A stretch of DNA of 64,000 bases from Cristatella mucedo. Lineage: Eukaryota; Bryozoa; Phylactolaemata; Cristatellidae. The stretch spans positions 2,290,001 through 2,354,000 of the forward strand of contig WPIO01000060.1 in NCBI GenBank assembly GCA_009760855.2. The letters are read 5' to 3'. Under the pieces are notes generated by a model, which worked only from the letters and a program-made list of their open reading frames with translations, ran no database searches and had not been told where the DNA came from. Shown piece after piece: positions 1 to 11,090 of the stretch. A program made the translations under genes and the position numbers. How positions within the stretch are numbered: the first letter of the stretch is position 1; each line of letters begins with the position of its first letter.

Positions 1-557
1 TGTATGAATCAATTTAGATGTGGTATCCCTCCTTGTCAAAACAAGCCAGATTTGTAGCAATATAATGTAGCTGAAAGTAGGTAGACTTGACTGTGGAGCT
101 AATGTGGTCGTTTAATGAAAGGTCACTTTGGAACAGGAAACCTAGATTTTGTGCAGATTCAACAAGAGATGGGTTGGCAGAGCTTGTGAGCTTTAATCTT
201 TCTAGTTTCTCAATCATACTTGGTTTTCGCGTAACTAGTAGGTCAGTTTTATCGTCATTCAATTTAGGAAAGTTAGCTGCCATCTATGTGCGTATGTCAT
301 AAATTCACGCAGCAAATAAGTGTAGAGAACTCTGTGTCTTAGAGGGCTGGGAGGGATCAAAGCAAAGGTACAACTGAATGTCATCTGCATAGAAGTAAAA
401 GCCTAGATTGTGCCTGGCTATCACATCGGCAAGAAGAAGAGTATAAACAGTGAACAGAGCCGCGCCTTGCACGGAGCCCTGAGGTACCCCGTACTTAAGG
501 GGTCTAATGCTTACGGATACTAGCACGCCTAGCTTTAGCACCGTAAGCTGCAAAATA
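1..557 (-). mobile_element. LINE-A copy 1: reverse transcriptase fragment, cut by the window start
   Basis: This is a decayed L2/CR1-like non-LTR retrotransposon. On the minus strand the palm region reads YGVPQGSVQG, then FYADDIQLYLCF, which holds the catalytic YADD pair. A second frame (283 down to 14) continues with the thumb motifs MAANFPKLNDDKTDLLV and QSDLSLNDHISSTVKS. The two parts lie in different frames with a break near 284-305, so the copy is dead. It stops abruptly at 557, where the terminus of a Tigger-like element begins, so the Tigger probably inserted into or beside it. The rest of the 3' part lies outside the window. Confidence 0.88.
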
Positions 558-2600
558 CAGTGGTTCTTGACTTACGAGTTTAATTCCTTCCATGAGGGTT
601 CTCGTAACTCAAATTACTCGTATGTGAAATCAATTTTCCCAATGGAAATGAAGTGAAATGCCATTAATTCGTTCCCGAAAAATCACTCTGATTTTTCTCA
701 CGCGTTTTAAAATGAAAAGTGTACTTAGAAATAAGTATTACTGTGTTACAATGCAATAGAACGTACTGAAAAACTAGTTTGATTAAGCACGATGTACATT
801 ATTTACCTTGAAGATCAGACGACTGGAAATGTTGTAGGAGTTGGAGGAGATACGCTGAAATTAGTAAGTAATCTTATTCGGTGATTTTTTCGTTTTTTCT
901 CCGCGTTGTCTTCACTTTCATCTCCGGGGATTTGCGATAAAAATCTGTCCAATTTAGTCTGTTTCATCCTCCCCGTCAGAATGCTTCTGAAATAAGTTAT
1001 GCAAGTGACATTAAGCAGCTCCGTCACACGCCCAGATGAAATTTTGTGTTTCTTTTGAATGAAGTCTGATCAGGTTCTTGCACATTACTAACATTTCTTA
1101 CTTGCAGAGATAACCTACTTCGCGTAAACTATGTCATTCAAAATCTCAGTGTGCTGATACGGGTGCTACTCCTTTATCTCATCCGTTGTCATTTCCTCGG
1201 GGTGCTCCTCGATGGCCTCGTTGATGTCACCGTCATCTATGTCCACAACCATGGACTTGCACGGGGGATATACAATTTTCAAAACTGCTGCCGCTTTGGG
1301 TCGAGTCATTCAAAGCCTGTTTCAGACGCAACCTCAGGCCACAGCTTCTTACATGAAGAGATAAAGGTCGTCTTTTTTACGTCCTGCGAGGCTATATCGA
1401 TAATTCTGAGGCACATCACGAAGTTATAGTGTTCCTTCCAAAACTTCCGAATGGTGAGGTTCGTGCTCTCTGTCACCTCAAGACCGCGGCGGAACAGGTA
1501 CTTGGTGAAGAGCTTCTCGAAATTAGAAATCAGCTTCTGGTTCATGGGCTGCAGGATAGGAATCGCGTTAGGTGAAAGGTAGAGAACTTTTATAAACTTG
1601 AACTCGTTAACTCATTGAGAATGTCGTCTTCGAGGTTAGGTGGATGAGCAGGTCCATGACGAGCAGGGCTTGCAGGGGTAAGTTGTTTAGCTGGACATAT
1701 TTCCTTACGTCTGGACCAACGACCGAACTCACCCAGTCGACTAGGAACTGCTTGGTGGCCCTTGCCCTCGGGTTTGCCCTCCACACGGCCTGAAGTTTTT
1801 CTTTCAGAATCTTGTGTGACTTGAATGCTCTAAGGTTTTCCGAATGATAAACGAGCAGAGGCTTAATCTGCCGTCGCCGCTCGCGCATTGGTGCACACAG
1901 TGCGAGTGTGAGGCCTGTCCTTCCTTTGTGGGTTTGTGCTCTGGCATCCTCATCTCCTCTGCTATCATGCAAGTACTCATCGGCATCTTTTTCCTGAAGA
2001 GTCCTGTCTCGTCACAGTTGAAGGCTCGCTGTTGGATTTATAAAAACGTAGTCTTTGTGGATCAAGTTCAAGCTTATCCTCATGTCTTACAGTCGGCATC
2101 CAACCGTCTTGCATCTTCATAGGCGACCGCGTCAACAGTACAAGGATTAAAACCTGGTGCGTCGCAAAGTTTTTTGCGAGATTTTGCGCGCGGCGGCGGC
2201 GGCGGCGGTGGCGCACGCGCGAATTGCGGCTCTTGCGTTAACTCGCGCTCACTTTGCTATTCACTATTCTATAAATCCGAGCGGGCGAGCAGAGGGGCTG
2301 GAGCTGAGAAGAGAAATTCAAGTGCGAGCTGTCAAAGGCTCTGTGGAAGCAGGTCTCTCTGTGCGTCGACGCTACTAACTCAACGCCCCGTCGACCACTC
2401 TGCGCGTTCAGAGGCTCGTCAGGTGCCCGAGCACTTTGCCGGAGCAGCTTTGGCGGCTCCGTTCGTTTTCCGCTCTCACCCTCCGCGCTCTGCCGGGTTC
2501 CTGTAGCTATTTCCCCGCGCTGGCCGACAGGCTGCGTATTCGCCAGTGCAGGAGCTAACCGCTTAAAGTGAACGAGAATTGGTTGGTATAAGTATTCCAA
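558..2600 (-). mobile_element. Tigger-like (pogo, Tc1/mariner superfamily) element A with dead DDE transposase
   Basis: The 3' terminus is CAGTGGTTCTTGACTTACGA at 558, preceded by TA, the expected target dinucleotide. Reading the minus strand from about 2035 downwards, the transposase shows CDETGLFRKKMP (first catalytic Asp), then ALCAPMRERRRQIKPLLVYH, KILKEKLQAVWRANPRA and LPLQALLVMD (second Asp). A frameshift follows, then PPNLEDDILNEL, ILQPMNQKLISNF, NLTIRKFWKEHYN and the tail KQTKLDRFL near 960. The third catalytic residue is Asn (PMNQ) where the family has Asp (PMDQ). Several frameshifts are present. The 5' boundary is uncertain, but positions 2552-2570 are shared exactly, in opposite orientation, with element B at 42238-42256, so the element reaches at least that far. 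The GC-rich stretch 2190-2520 is probably its leader. Confidence 0.9.
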
Positions 2601-3009
2601 TTTCTATGTGTTTGTGCACTGAATTTAGCGTCCTCCTTTATAAGTGCTTAATTGTTGAAAGCTTTACTGTGAAGATTACTTTCATGGCTACTATCACTGC
2701 ATTCGGTCTCTGCCTGAAATTAGGGACAATCTAGCACACTGGAAGATAATTAATTGTAATGTTGATATTAATAGGTAATAATAATATCACTGTTAATATT
2801 TAAGATAAAAATATTAATATGCATAATTATCTATAATATTGTTGATAATAAATGTGGATAATATTGTAAATGATTTTACTGAAATCACAGGGTTCTTACT
2901 TGGAGCACGACGAAAATTGCTCGTACTCCAGCGGTTAAATAGTGAAAACAAAACATTCTGAGCTGCCGGTGTAGCGTCAATTGAGGGCGTCTACTCAGTG
3001 TCGTTGTCT
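2601..3009. other. AT-rich stretch, no gene seen
   Basis: Positions 2735-2875 are almost pure A/T with many TAATA and ATATT words. No open frame, repeat family or RNA gene is evident. The far end of Tigger element A may lie here, but I found no convincing terminal repeat. Confidence 0.5.
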
Positions 3010-3200
3010 CCGGGTTAAGGGGCTCTTCGTAAGGTGACCGGACCAGTGCAAGCACTGAGCAACCGATAGTCTGCTAATTAGGGCAGATCTCATGGGAGGC
3101 CTCGGCATTGCACTGGGGCGACCGGCGGAAGTAGCAGGCCCTGTTACTTGCAGGTTCATCATCCTGCGACGCTCGGAGAGTTAAGCTGTTTTCTTGTTCT
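3010..3200. repeat. Unclassified interspersed repeat, copy 1
   Basis: Positions 3128-3186 (AAGTAGCAGGCCCTGTTACT onward, ending near GCTCGGAGAGTTAAGC) match 4210-4267 with few differences. The stretch just before them, starting CCGGCGGAAGTA, recurs at about 20041. No coding capacity is visible, and the family was not recognised. Confidence 0.5.
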
Positions 3201-3215
3201 GAAGCCAAATTTCTA

Positions 3216-3375
3216 AATAAAATAAAATAAGATAATTTATTTGTATTGCGCCCCTAGAGAACTTAATCTCTATTCAGGCACTTTACATATGCCTCGGGGC
3301 TTGAGCCCACGACCTCAGCCAGACCTTGGTCGGGGCGAGCACCTTCACCGCTTGACCAAACCAGTCTAGCCACAC
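3216..3375 (-). mobile_element. SINE-1 copy (tRNA-like head, LINE-A-like tail)
   Basis: On the minus strand the element starts with a tRNA-like head: TGGTTTGGTCAAGCGGT is the A-box region and GGGCTCAAGCCCC the B-box region. It continues with AGTGCCTGAATAGAGATTAA and GTTCTCTAGGGGCGC, and ends in an AATAAAATAAAATAA tail. The middle and tail match the 3' end of LINE-A, the hallmark of a SINE mobilised by a partner LINE. Confidence 0.82.
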
Positions 3376-3899
3376 TGAGGATCTTGAAAGCTATTTGATG
3401 CTCGATACGATAAGCCTTTGAAGCACATATAAGATGGGTCGTAATGTGGCAGATACATCGCCAATGCGAGACAAGTCGAGCCGCCTAAGTTGTTCCGCCT
3501 GTTACAGACAATAAATGGCTGAGGCCAAGAGTCCTGAATAAAGGACATTGCAGTTATTTAGACCGTTATTGCGTCGGCCTGCTCCGGAATATTTCGCCGC
3601 ACCAACGTGCTCTTTTGACCCTGTCTCCCACTTTTGCTATGAAATTTCCTTCAGAAAGCACTAGCCAAATCGAAGATTGACTCGAATTCGCATTGATTGT
3701 AATAACTGTTGATTTAACTTATGAATAAGAACAGCATTTTCATCTCTTCGTTGACCAGCACCCGGACAATCCGCTCGGCCATTACCTCGTATTTGATGTA
3801 GCCACACGTACGCCTTCAAGGGGACCATGATCGTCGCTGCATCGCAACTCGTCCACTCTTAGCGTCTCGGTGTAACTACGTTTAATTTTGAGTCAGTAT
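3376..3899. other. No gene or repeat recognised
   Basis: The stretch has mixed composition. The longest open frame is 60 codons, with no recognisable motif or splice structure. Confidence 0.5.
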
Positions 3900-3968
3900 A
3901 ACTTTAATAATATAATAATAATACACTCGATTAATCACCCTAAGAGAACTCAATCTCTTTCAACTTGG
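3900..3968 (-). mobile_element. LINE-A 3' tail remnant
   Basis: On the minus strand this reads GAAAGAGATTGAGTTCTCTT, then AGGGTGATTAA and a (TTA)n run: the LINE-A terminal signature without upstream coding sequence. Confidence 0.65.
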
Positions 3969-3989
3969 TTTACGTTTTCTGCAAAGGAA

Positions 3990-4345
3990 ATACGATTGAA
4001 TGGTTTGCAATATCGAGCTTGATGAGCAACACGAAAAACATGGTTAGGTGTAAAATACACAGGGTCGGCATGCCAGTTAGCTAAGTTTAGTTTTAAAAGA
4101 CAAGACCGGAAGTTTGTCACATCAAGAGGTAGCTGTAGCTCAACGGAAATAAAGAAGCAAAGCATTAAACTTTCAACGTGTTCCGGGCCAGCGTGCTCCC
4201 AGCTGAACATAAAAGTAGGAGGCCCTGTGACTTGCAGGCTTGTCATCAAGCGATGCTCGGCGAGTTAAGCAATTTTTTTGTTCTTTAGCCGTATGTCTAG
4301 CTGTAGCTCAACGGTAATAAAGAAGCAAAGCATAAAACTCTCGAC
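3990..4345. repeat. Region with an internal duplication and copy 2 of the 3.0-kb unclassified repeat
   Basis: AGCTGTAGCTCAACGG followed by AATAAAGAAGCAAAGCA occurs twice, at about 4131-4172 and 4301-4341. Between the two, 4205-4275 repeats the unclassified sequence of 3128-3195, including the GTTAAGC...TTTTTGTTCT end. The arrangement suggests insertion with duplication, or a short segmental duplication. Confidence 0.55.
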
Positions 4346-4924
4346 TTCCAGATGGATGAGGAACCAGATGAGAGATGGCCGGCACGCACCTGAACAGCTG
4401 AACAGAAAGCGTGCGCCAGCACGAATTTTCGGAAGATTTGCAGCAAATTTGAAAAATAAAACTGACGGCAAGAAAATTCTCAGCGTGCTGTTTGTCTTGA
4501 GCCAGTGAAATCTTTAAGAACAGTAGCTGCCTGTGTAGTATTTCTCCATCTAGAACTCACTGCAGTCCCTCGATCTAAATTGAAATCATCTGACGATTGA
4601 GTCTTCAGCTTCTGTGCACCTAAATTCTAGGAATTGCTACTAGCCATGGCCCCTACCTACAATTAGCTTGCAACTTTACGTCTTAGCTCAGGACGCATCT
4701 TTTCCGGCCAGCATTGCCTTCGTCCGAGTAAACTTGTCTACTTTTGTCATGATGTACTTCGCACGCGTATCTGCGAATGATTTAGCAGTACGTATTACTA
4801 GCCGAAGACCTCGATAGCCAGCGGCCACGAGCTTCATGTTTTCTTCAGTAAGCTGTACTAAGTGGCTTACTTATTTGCTTTTACATGCTGGATACTGCGG
4901 ATGTAACAAAGCCTTTGGTATTTA
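4346..4924. other. No gene recognised
   Basis: Only short open frames are present. Nothing resembles a domain, an RNA gene or a known repeat. Confidence 0.5.
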
Positions 4925-5243
4925 TTCACTTCCTACTTGCGTCACGACCTATCCTGATTTGACCAAAGTTTACAAAGGAGCTTACAACGCACTTATGTAT
5001 GACAGCATTTAGTGGGTTCCTGTGATTCAACCTTTATGTGCTTACGCTTGCTGACACTGCATGCTGCCACTAACCATACTTGCATGCTGACTCTGTGCAA
5101 GTCACCTCTTGCTGTTTATGAGCATGATACCACTCACCATCTGATCGTGCTTCCTTTGCAGCTGATGAAAAGTGCCTATAAAGAGATTGGGTTCTCTGCG
5201 AGGGCTATATAAAATACATTTTTATTATTATTATTATTCTCTT
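4925..5243 (+). mobile_element. LINE-A 3' end
   Basis: This carries the end of the LINE-A coding region (GACAGCATTTAGTGGGTTCC), then the characteristic 3' untranslated words TGCATGCTG, CACTAACC and CTTTGCAGC. It ends with AAAGAGATTGGGTTCTCTGC and (TTA)n. Confidence 0.8.
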
Positions 5244-5799
5244 TGCAGCGGGTCATACCTCGCCTGGAGAGAAAACATTTTCATTCTGAGTGCTTATGAA
5301 AAGACGTATTCATGTATAGTTAATAGTTTTACTTTCATTACATTATTGCATTCCATTGCATATGTCGAAACTCCTAGATTTGTATACTCACTCGTTCATG
5401 AACCAGTTCCTCACAGAGACGGGTAAAAGGTGCTCATATTCTAGAATTCTAGAACTAGATTAAGTCAAGATAAATAGTTAGTGGTCTTAAGTTCTGGGTC
5501 GAATAGCCACAAAGCTCTCTTTCTCAAAAAAGAATTATTTTTGGAAAATTCCGCAGGCATAGACACGTGTTCAAGCAGAATCAAAATAATTAATATTTAA
5601 TTTCTCTCCGCGTCAACTTAACTATAGCGTTGCTATTTCAAATTATCTGAAAAATGGGCACTCTTAAAAATTATTGGCATCTTAGGAGCAGCGAATTTGA
5701 AGCCTCTTCGTGCTATAAACTCTAGTATACCTCCGCCTATAACTCTAAACAATAACAAAGACTGAGTGTTACGAGGGAGGATTTTTGAAAGCCTACTTA
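5244..5799. other. No gene recognised
   Basis: AT-rich sequence with no motif-bearing open frame. The short match to CTTTGCAGC at 5242 is part of the preceding LINE-like end. Confidence 0.45.
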
Positions 5800-7174
5800 A
5801 ATTCTGAGCGGCTTCCGTTGCGCATACTGTAGCTAAAAGACTTCGTCTCACGCAGCACATGGAGAGTGAGAAGCATAGCTGCACCAGGAGAGAAGTCAAG
5901 TAAGTGATGAACGTGAAAGTGGGCTCTTAGGACGGCTAGAATGTGCCGCTCTCAGCTTCAGGAGACTAGTTCTTCTTGCGGAAGAGTTTTGGAAGTGAGT
6001 TAAACTCTAAGACATGCCGAGAACGGTTTCTATCGTCAATGGTCTTTAAGAAAAGGAATGAAGAAACTCTTTTACTATCCATTGAAAACATGAGGGCACG
6101 AAAAGTCTGAGCGTGGTACGGCAATTCGGCAAGATAAAAAGAAGTCAAGCCATGGTGGACCTCGTGGGTGAGTGTAAGAGTTGTGTGCAGTCCGTGCTGA
6201 TCAACAGGATGCCGTTACAGCACCTTCAGCTAAGAATACACACGTTTGAACGAATCTCTCTGAGATTTCGTGACTAGTGTTGCAGCGATATTCGTCAATA
6301 CAGGAATCGCTTTTTCCGCAGCCCGTTAAAGATAGAATTACAGTAGTCTAGATACATAATCACCAGAAAGCTAGGAAACTCTCAAACGAGCGACAGTAGC
6401 AGATAGTCACTAATCTCAGACAGAGATCCGACGTGATGGCAAACTGCGGAGGCAGTGTTCGTAATATAACTTTCTCAAATTAGGCAGTTTTTAAGGACAC
6501 CTAAATTCCGAGCACACTGTGGCTTTCGAACAACAGCGTAACCTATTAGAAGAGCAAAGTCTCTTAGTGCAGCCACACGCTTTGAGTGTCCAGTGTTCGA
6601 GTTCGGTTTTATTATCTGGGTTTCAGCACATAGGCCGACCTCCGGTATCGCATGTTTGCAAGGCAACCATTCAGTTTATCAGTAGCTGCAGCAGATTCCG
6701 ACAGTTTAGGAGAAGAAATGCAGGTGGGCATCGTCATCAGAAAATTGATTGTCTTGAATATTTCATAAAAGTGACTTAGAAGTGATAGCCGATCCCAAGC
6801 GCCTGATTCATTTTTCCCAGAAGTATTTTATAAATAAAAAACAGTAGAGGACCAAGAACGATCCCTTATGGAACTCTGTAGGTAACTATCTTCAATATGA
6901 GACGTGACTATCGGACAGTAGGGATCACGATCGACCGTAAACAAATTGAGCCACACCAGTGCCTCGTCTGCAACGCCGACCATAGTTCTTACTAGTTTAG
7001 GTAGCACACTACTATCAATAATGTGGAACACAGCTAACAGATACAGATCGATCAGGGCTAGGGAAGTAACATAGCCATCGTCGATCCTGCATAGAATGTC
7101 GTTTGTCGCACGAACAAGAGCAGTTTCAGTGGAGTGGTGTTGCTTGAATTCTGAGCTTAGATTGTCTGACAGTG
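5800..7174 (-). mobile_element. LINE-B copy 1: long decayed reverse transcriptase
   Basis: From 7170 downwards on the minus strand the frame reads QHHSTETALVRATNDIL, then LIDLYLLAVF at the first catalytic Asp region, then VLPKLVRTMVGVADEALVWL. After frameshifts come GIVLGPLLFFIY, a degenerate FSDDDAHLHFFS in place of the FYADD motif, KLSESAAATDKLNGCLA, ARNLGVLKN and, near 5830, SLSMCCVRRSLLAT. The same motifs recur at 46.5-47.6 kb and 51.7 kb, which defines the family. Stops and frameshifts make it non-functional. The 5' side abuts a SINE-1 copy and the 3' tail is missing. Confidence 0.85.
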
Positions 7175-7330
7175 TCGAGCTGGTTTGGCCCAGTTGTTAA
7201 GGTGCTCTCCCCGATCAAGGTTAGCCGAGGGCGAGGGCTCGAGTCCCGTGGCATTTGTGAAGCGCCTGAACAGAGACTAAGTTCTCTTAGTTCGCTATAC
7301 AAATGAATTATATTATAATAATTACATAAT
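7175..7330 (+). mobile_element. SINE-1 copy
   Basis: The tRNA-like head carries an A-box region TGGCCCAGTTGTTAAGG near 7186 and a B-box GGCTCGAGTCC near 7236. The LINE-A-like part GAAGCGCCTGAACAGAGAC, AAGTTCTCTTAGTTCGC and an AT-rich tail follow. It sits directly against the 5' edge of LINE-B copy 1. Confidence 0.85.
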
Positions 7331-8507
7331 TCATTCTTTTAGCTGTGCTTTGCAAGCAGTAATCTTTTGAGAATCTAATTGAAAAGAAGGACGATAGACT
7401 GGGCTACAGTTCGATAGTACTTCTGAATCCAATCCATTCTTTTAAAGTATCGGTCGACAGATGGCCAATTTTAAAGACTGTACATCCTTTCAAGGCGTAC
7501 CGGATTCTGATTACGTGCTAGCCTCTTCCTCGAATGCCCATCTGACTCAGCTCTTTTTCTCACTTTCTCTTCGTTGGGTATGATCGCAGCACATGGCCCG
7601 AAAGCCGTCTAGGCTTCGTGCTGCAGATGTAGGTACAGGCATTCGTATTTGAAGAATACACGCATGCATATACAAATGCAGATATACACGCTCAGATATA
7701 CATTAACGTATTTTTAATACTACAAGCAAATTTAACTATTTTAAATTGCTCGCAGCCCCTAATTTCAGAGAAATGTTGATGCTGGAAATAGTCTGCCGAC
7801 TAGACAACGATTCTGTGGCTGATTGCGACCCCCCCCCCGGCTTTGCTGCATGTGTCTAAATCGTGAGATGCAAATGGATTTCTCACGACACTCTAGCTCG
7901 ACGCGAAAAAATCTGGTTCTTGCTCGTTCAAGAGGAAATGCCGTGTATATTGGTTCTCCGCTATACCTGCACGCTTGCACAGGGCGATCAGCAGCAAGGG
8001 GACAGAAGTAGTGATGGCAGGGTTCGAAGTGCACGAAGGTGTCCAACCGGGTTACTCAGTCATTCGGTAATCTTCTCTCGGTCGCCTGGCCTGAAGAAGC
8101 GCAGTCATCATTTTTAGCCACGACGTCACAAGATCACTCGGAGGTTCAACAGGTACAGAGCCACCGAAAATGCTAGAACCATGGCGGCGCCACCACTGCA
8201 AGTCCTCGCGTTCGACGACAGGCTGCTGCTGTTGTTGGCGCTATTCGGAGCCATCACCGCTTTTGCATTTAGCCATGGCGTTGCTGCAACGTTGTCGGGA
8301 AAGCGGACGGTGTCTTCAGACATTAAACTGTGAAACGAGCGTCGAGCTAGCTGCATTTTGGATCAGCCGTGTTTGGCGGACGCACGCTCCTCCCGGCCAA
8401 GCCCCGAGCTGAATACAGTGCGTACAGAGCCACAGCTTTCACGAGTGAGAGAGAGAGAGAGAGAGTAAGCACAGCAAAGAACTACCACACAAAAATATCT
8501 TAAATAT
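7331..8507. other. Mostly unassigned; possible LINE-B tail fragment and short GA run
   Basis: Positions 7557-7645 resemble the LINE-B C-terminal and tail region (CACTTTCTCTTCGTTG, then GCCGTCTAGGCTTCGTGCTG). A short (GA)n run lies at 8446-8465. The open frames at 7765-8117 overlap on both strands and show no family motif. Confidence 0.4.
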
Positions 8508-8985
8508 CAAATAGTAATAAGAATAATACGTTTGTATAGCACATCGGAAAACTTAACCTCTTTCTGGGCAGTTAAATATGCTGTAAAGGAAGCATGATTG
8601 AATAATTAGTGGTAGCATGCTCAATTTCAGCAATCGTATGTGGTCGAATAATTAGTGGTAGTGCGCTCAATTTCAACAATCATATCATGGTTAGAGTTGA
8701 CATGCACAGGGTCTGCATGCAAATATGGTTAGAGGCAGCATGCACAGTATCTGCATGCATAAGCATACGAATGAGGAATCTCACGGGCCAACTAAATGCT
8801 GTGATAAATAGATGGTCCTTAGTTTCCTTTAAAATTTCATCAAATCGGGGATGTATTGAAGTTATTTTGGATTGAGCTCCGGGATTTGGGATCTTACGAA
8901 ATAAAAGCACAATATCCACAGAATTTGAGGTTCCGTGAGGTGTAGCTAAAATTTTGATTCGGAAAAGGGATGATACGATGTCTAT
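8508..8985 (-). mobile_element. LINE-A 3' region
   Basis: On the minus strand this covers the end of the coding region (rough matches to the DLTTFKRN segment) and the 3' untranslated region with GCATGCAGATACTGTGCATG. The tail reads CCAGAAAGAGGTTAAGTTTT and ends in an ATTATT run. It is diverged, with a local duplication of AATAATTAGTGGTAG at 8603 and 8649. Confidence 0.72.
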
Positions 8986-9554
8986 CTAACCTGTTGAGAG
9001 GGCTTTGTAGCGCCAATAAATTCCCTTTGGGACCAGCACCGACCCTTTTGCTGAACGGATGGCAAAGACATATCCGATACAGACTGAGATCAGGTGGTCG
9101 ATTAGCTGCATATAAAAGGAAACGCGAGCATCGTTTGCCGAGGCGATTTCGCACCGCTTTGCATTTACTGACTGCCTTACTCCCTTCTTTCAAGATACTA
9201 ATCGAATCTTGACGTTAGCTCGCTAAATACACCGTCACCACAGCTTCACCAATGCGGAAAGAGGCATCGATTCCCCCCCCCCACCATTCAATTTCCACCC
9301 ATTTGGTGCACGTTTGAACTAACTAGCTCTGAACTCGAAAATTCGTCCGCCTTGCTCAGTGACGTGGCGGCCTCCTGAGCGCTACGGGTGCCATTGCCGA
9401 GATACACGTTCCTACTGTCACGTTGACCAGCTGGAGCGAAAGAGCCAGTAAGACGTAGGTCAGCAAGATTAGGACGCCAAGAATCTACCAGCCCGGAGTG
9501 CATTTGATTAACAAGGAGGGGATAGCGTGGTGGATAAGATTAAGTGAAGAATTC
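8986..9554. other. No gene recognised
   Basis: Overlapping open frames of 80-99 codons on both strands lack motifs. A poly-C run occurs at about 9272. Confidence 0.4.
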
Positions 9555-9798
9555 GCGATTCGTCCTTCATGTGCTTATTCGTGCTGACACTGTTCATGCT
9601 GCCACTAACCACATTTGCATTCTGACCCTGTGCATGTCACCCCTGAGCATGTTATTCATTTTGTTTGTTTTTCAAGCATGATATTACTCACCATTCAATT
9701 GCATTTCCCTTTGCAGAAAATGAAAGCGCCTGGAAAAAGATTGAGTTATCAGAGGGCGCTTTACCAAGTGCATTATTTTTATTATTATTATCATTAAA
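9555..9798 (+). mobile_element. LINE-A 3' tail
   Basis: Starts GATTCGTCCTTCATGTGCTT, contains GCATGCTG-like and CACTAACCACATTTGCAT words, and ends AGGGCGCTTTACCAAGTGCA with a TTATT run. Confidence 0.85.
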
Positions 9799-11090
9799 AT
9801 CCTCACTCTCTTTAAAAGAACGCCGCGGTAAGTGCAGTGTTGTCGATTTCGCCGCCGAATTAAGAATCAACGAACGTCCAACAAGTGGATGAAGACTACA
9901 AAGGCAGAAACAGTTTGGCATTGACTTGGCCTTCCCGCTAACTCTGCCCTCAGCCTCCGACTCCACATTTAGCCTCCGATTCAGCACTCCAACTGCCTTC
10001 ATCCTCCGCGCGCCTCGAAGTGTCTTGAAGCCTCACCGTGCATTCCTAGTAGCTGTCAAGTACGATCAGTTCGCTATTCTGTCCGGGCTTGCATCAGAGA
10101 ACACCGAAAGTTGAACGATCAACGATTAATTTTATTATTCCTCGGCTTATTTACAGTGCTCTTCGGCTGGAAATCTTTCGGCTAGAGCACTGCGAACCTT
10201 GAGACTGGTGCACAAATGCTAACGCAGGTGACGGACCTGGCTCGCCTGATTCAGCTGAGTAGCTGACATTTATCAGCAGTAAGCTGGTCTGAGGTATTCC
10301 GGAGATTATTGAATATAGCGTAAGCTGTTTTAATACCATCCGGTGAAATCCTCTACCAGTGCCTTAACAGGTTTGAAGTCGACTCTGCTTCGTCTGTCGT
10401 AGCTGACCCAAAGATGCTGTATTAAATTTTCCAAATGAATTCTCGCGCTTGTCCGCGTTTTCTTACGCTTTACGATCTTAGGTGTCAGGAAGGCTAGGTG
10501 GGATCTCTGTTGAGCATCTAGCATATTTAATTAGAGAAGATTATAACCGAAAGAATAGCGGTGAGTGATTTAGTAACTTCTCCTACCAGCATCGCTAGGA
10601 AATGCAGCCACCTGTTTTCGATGCAGCGACGCGTTTTAAGCTGGCACTCATTTCAAACTACTACAGAGAGCAATGTAGCAAGCGATCCTCTGCGGCTACC
10701 TGCGTGCTCCGTGCCAGCGCTTGGCACGGCATCGGCTCCGGCTCCGGAGATTTCGCTGTGATTTGCATCGCTGGCGATTGGATTCAGCATCAGCAGCAGA
10801 TCGCTTCAGCGAAGCGCTCCGTCGGTCGTACCTGTTGCGATTCCTTTCACAAACTTCGCTAGCGCAGCCAGAGCAGCGGCGTTCGTCTCGATTGACGAGT
10901 TCCTCTGAAAAGCGCCGACTATAAGTGGCAGAATCTGTCCGGAGTATGGCGATATCACTCCGCGAACTGAAATAAACGTACCATCGTGATAAGCACAAAT
11001 CGAAAATAAATATAGCTCGAATAAATTCTTAAGAAGACTTTTAGCTCAAAAATTGTGCACAGTGGCATCATAATAGAGATAGATGACTAC
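9799..11090. other. No gene recognised; small perfect hairpin at 10156-10194
   Basis: CAGTGCTCT and AGAGCACTG (10156-10164 and 10186-10194) form a 9-bp stem around a short loop. Open frames up to 104 codons on both strands carry no known motif. The GC-rich part at 10690-10920 could be regulatory or exonic. Confidence 0.4.
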
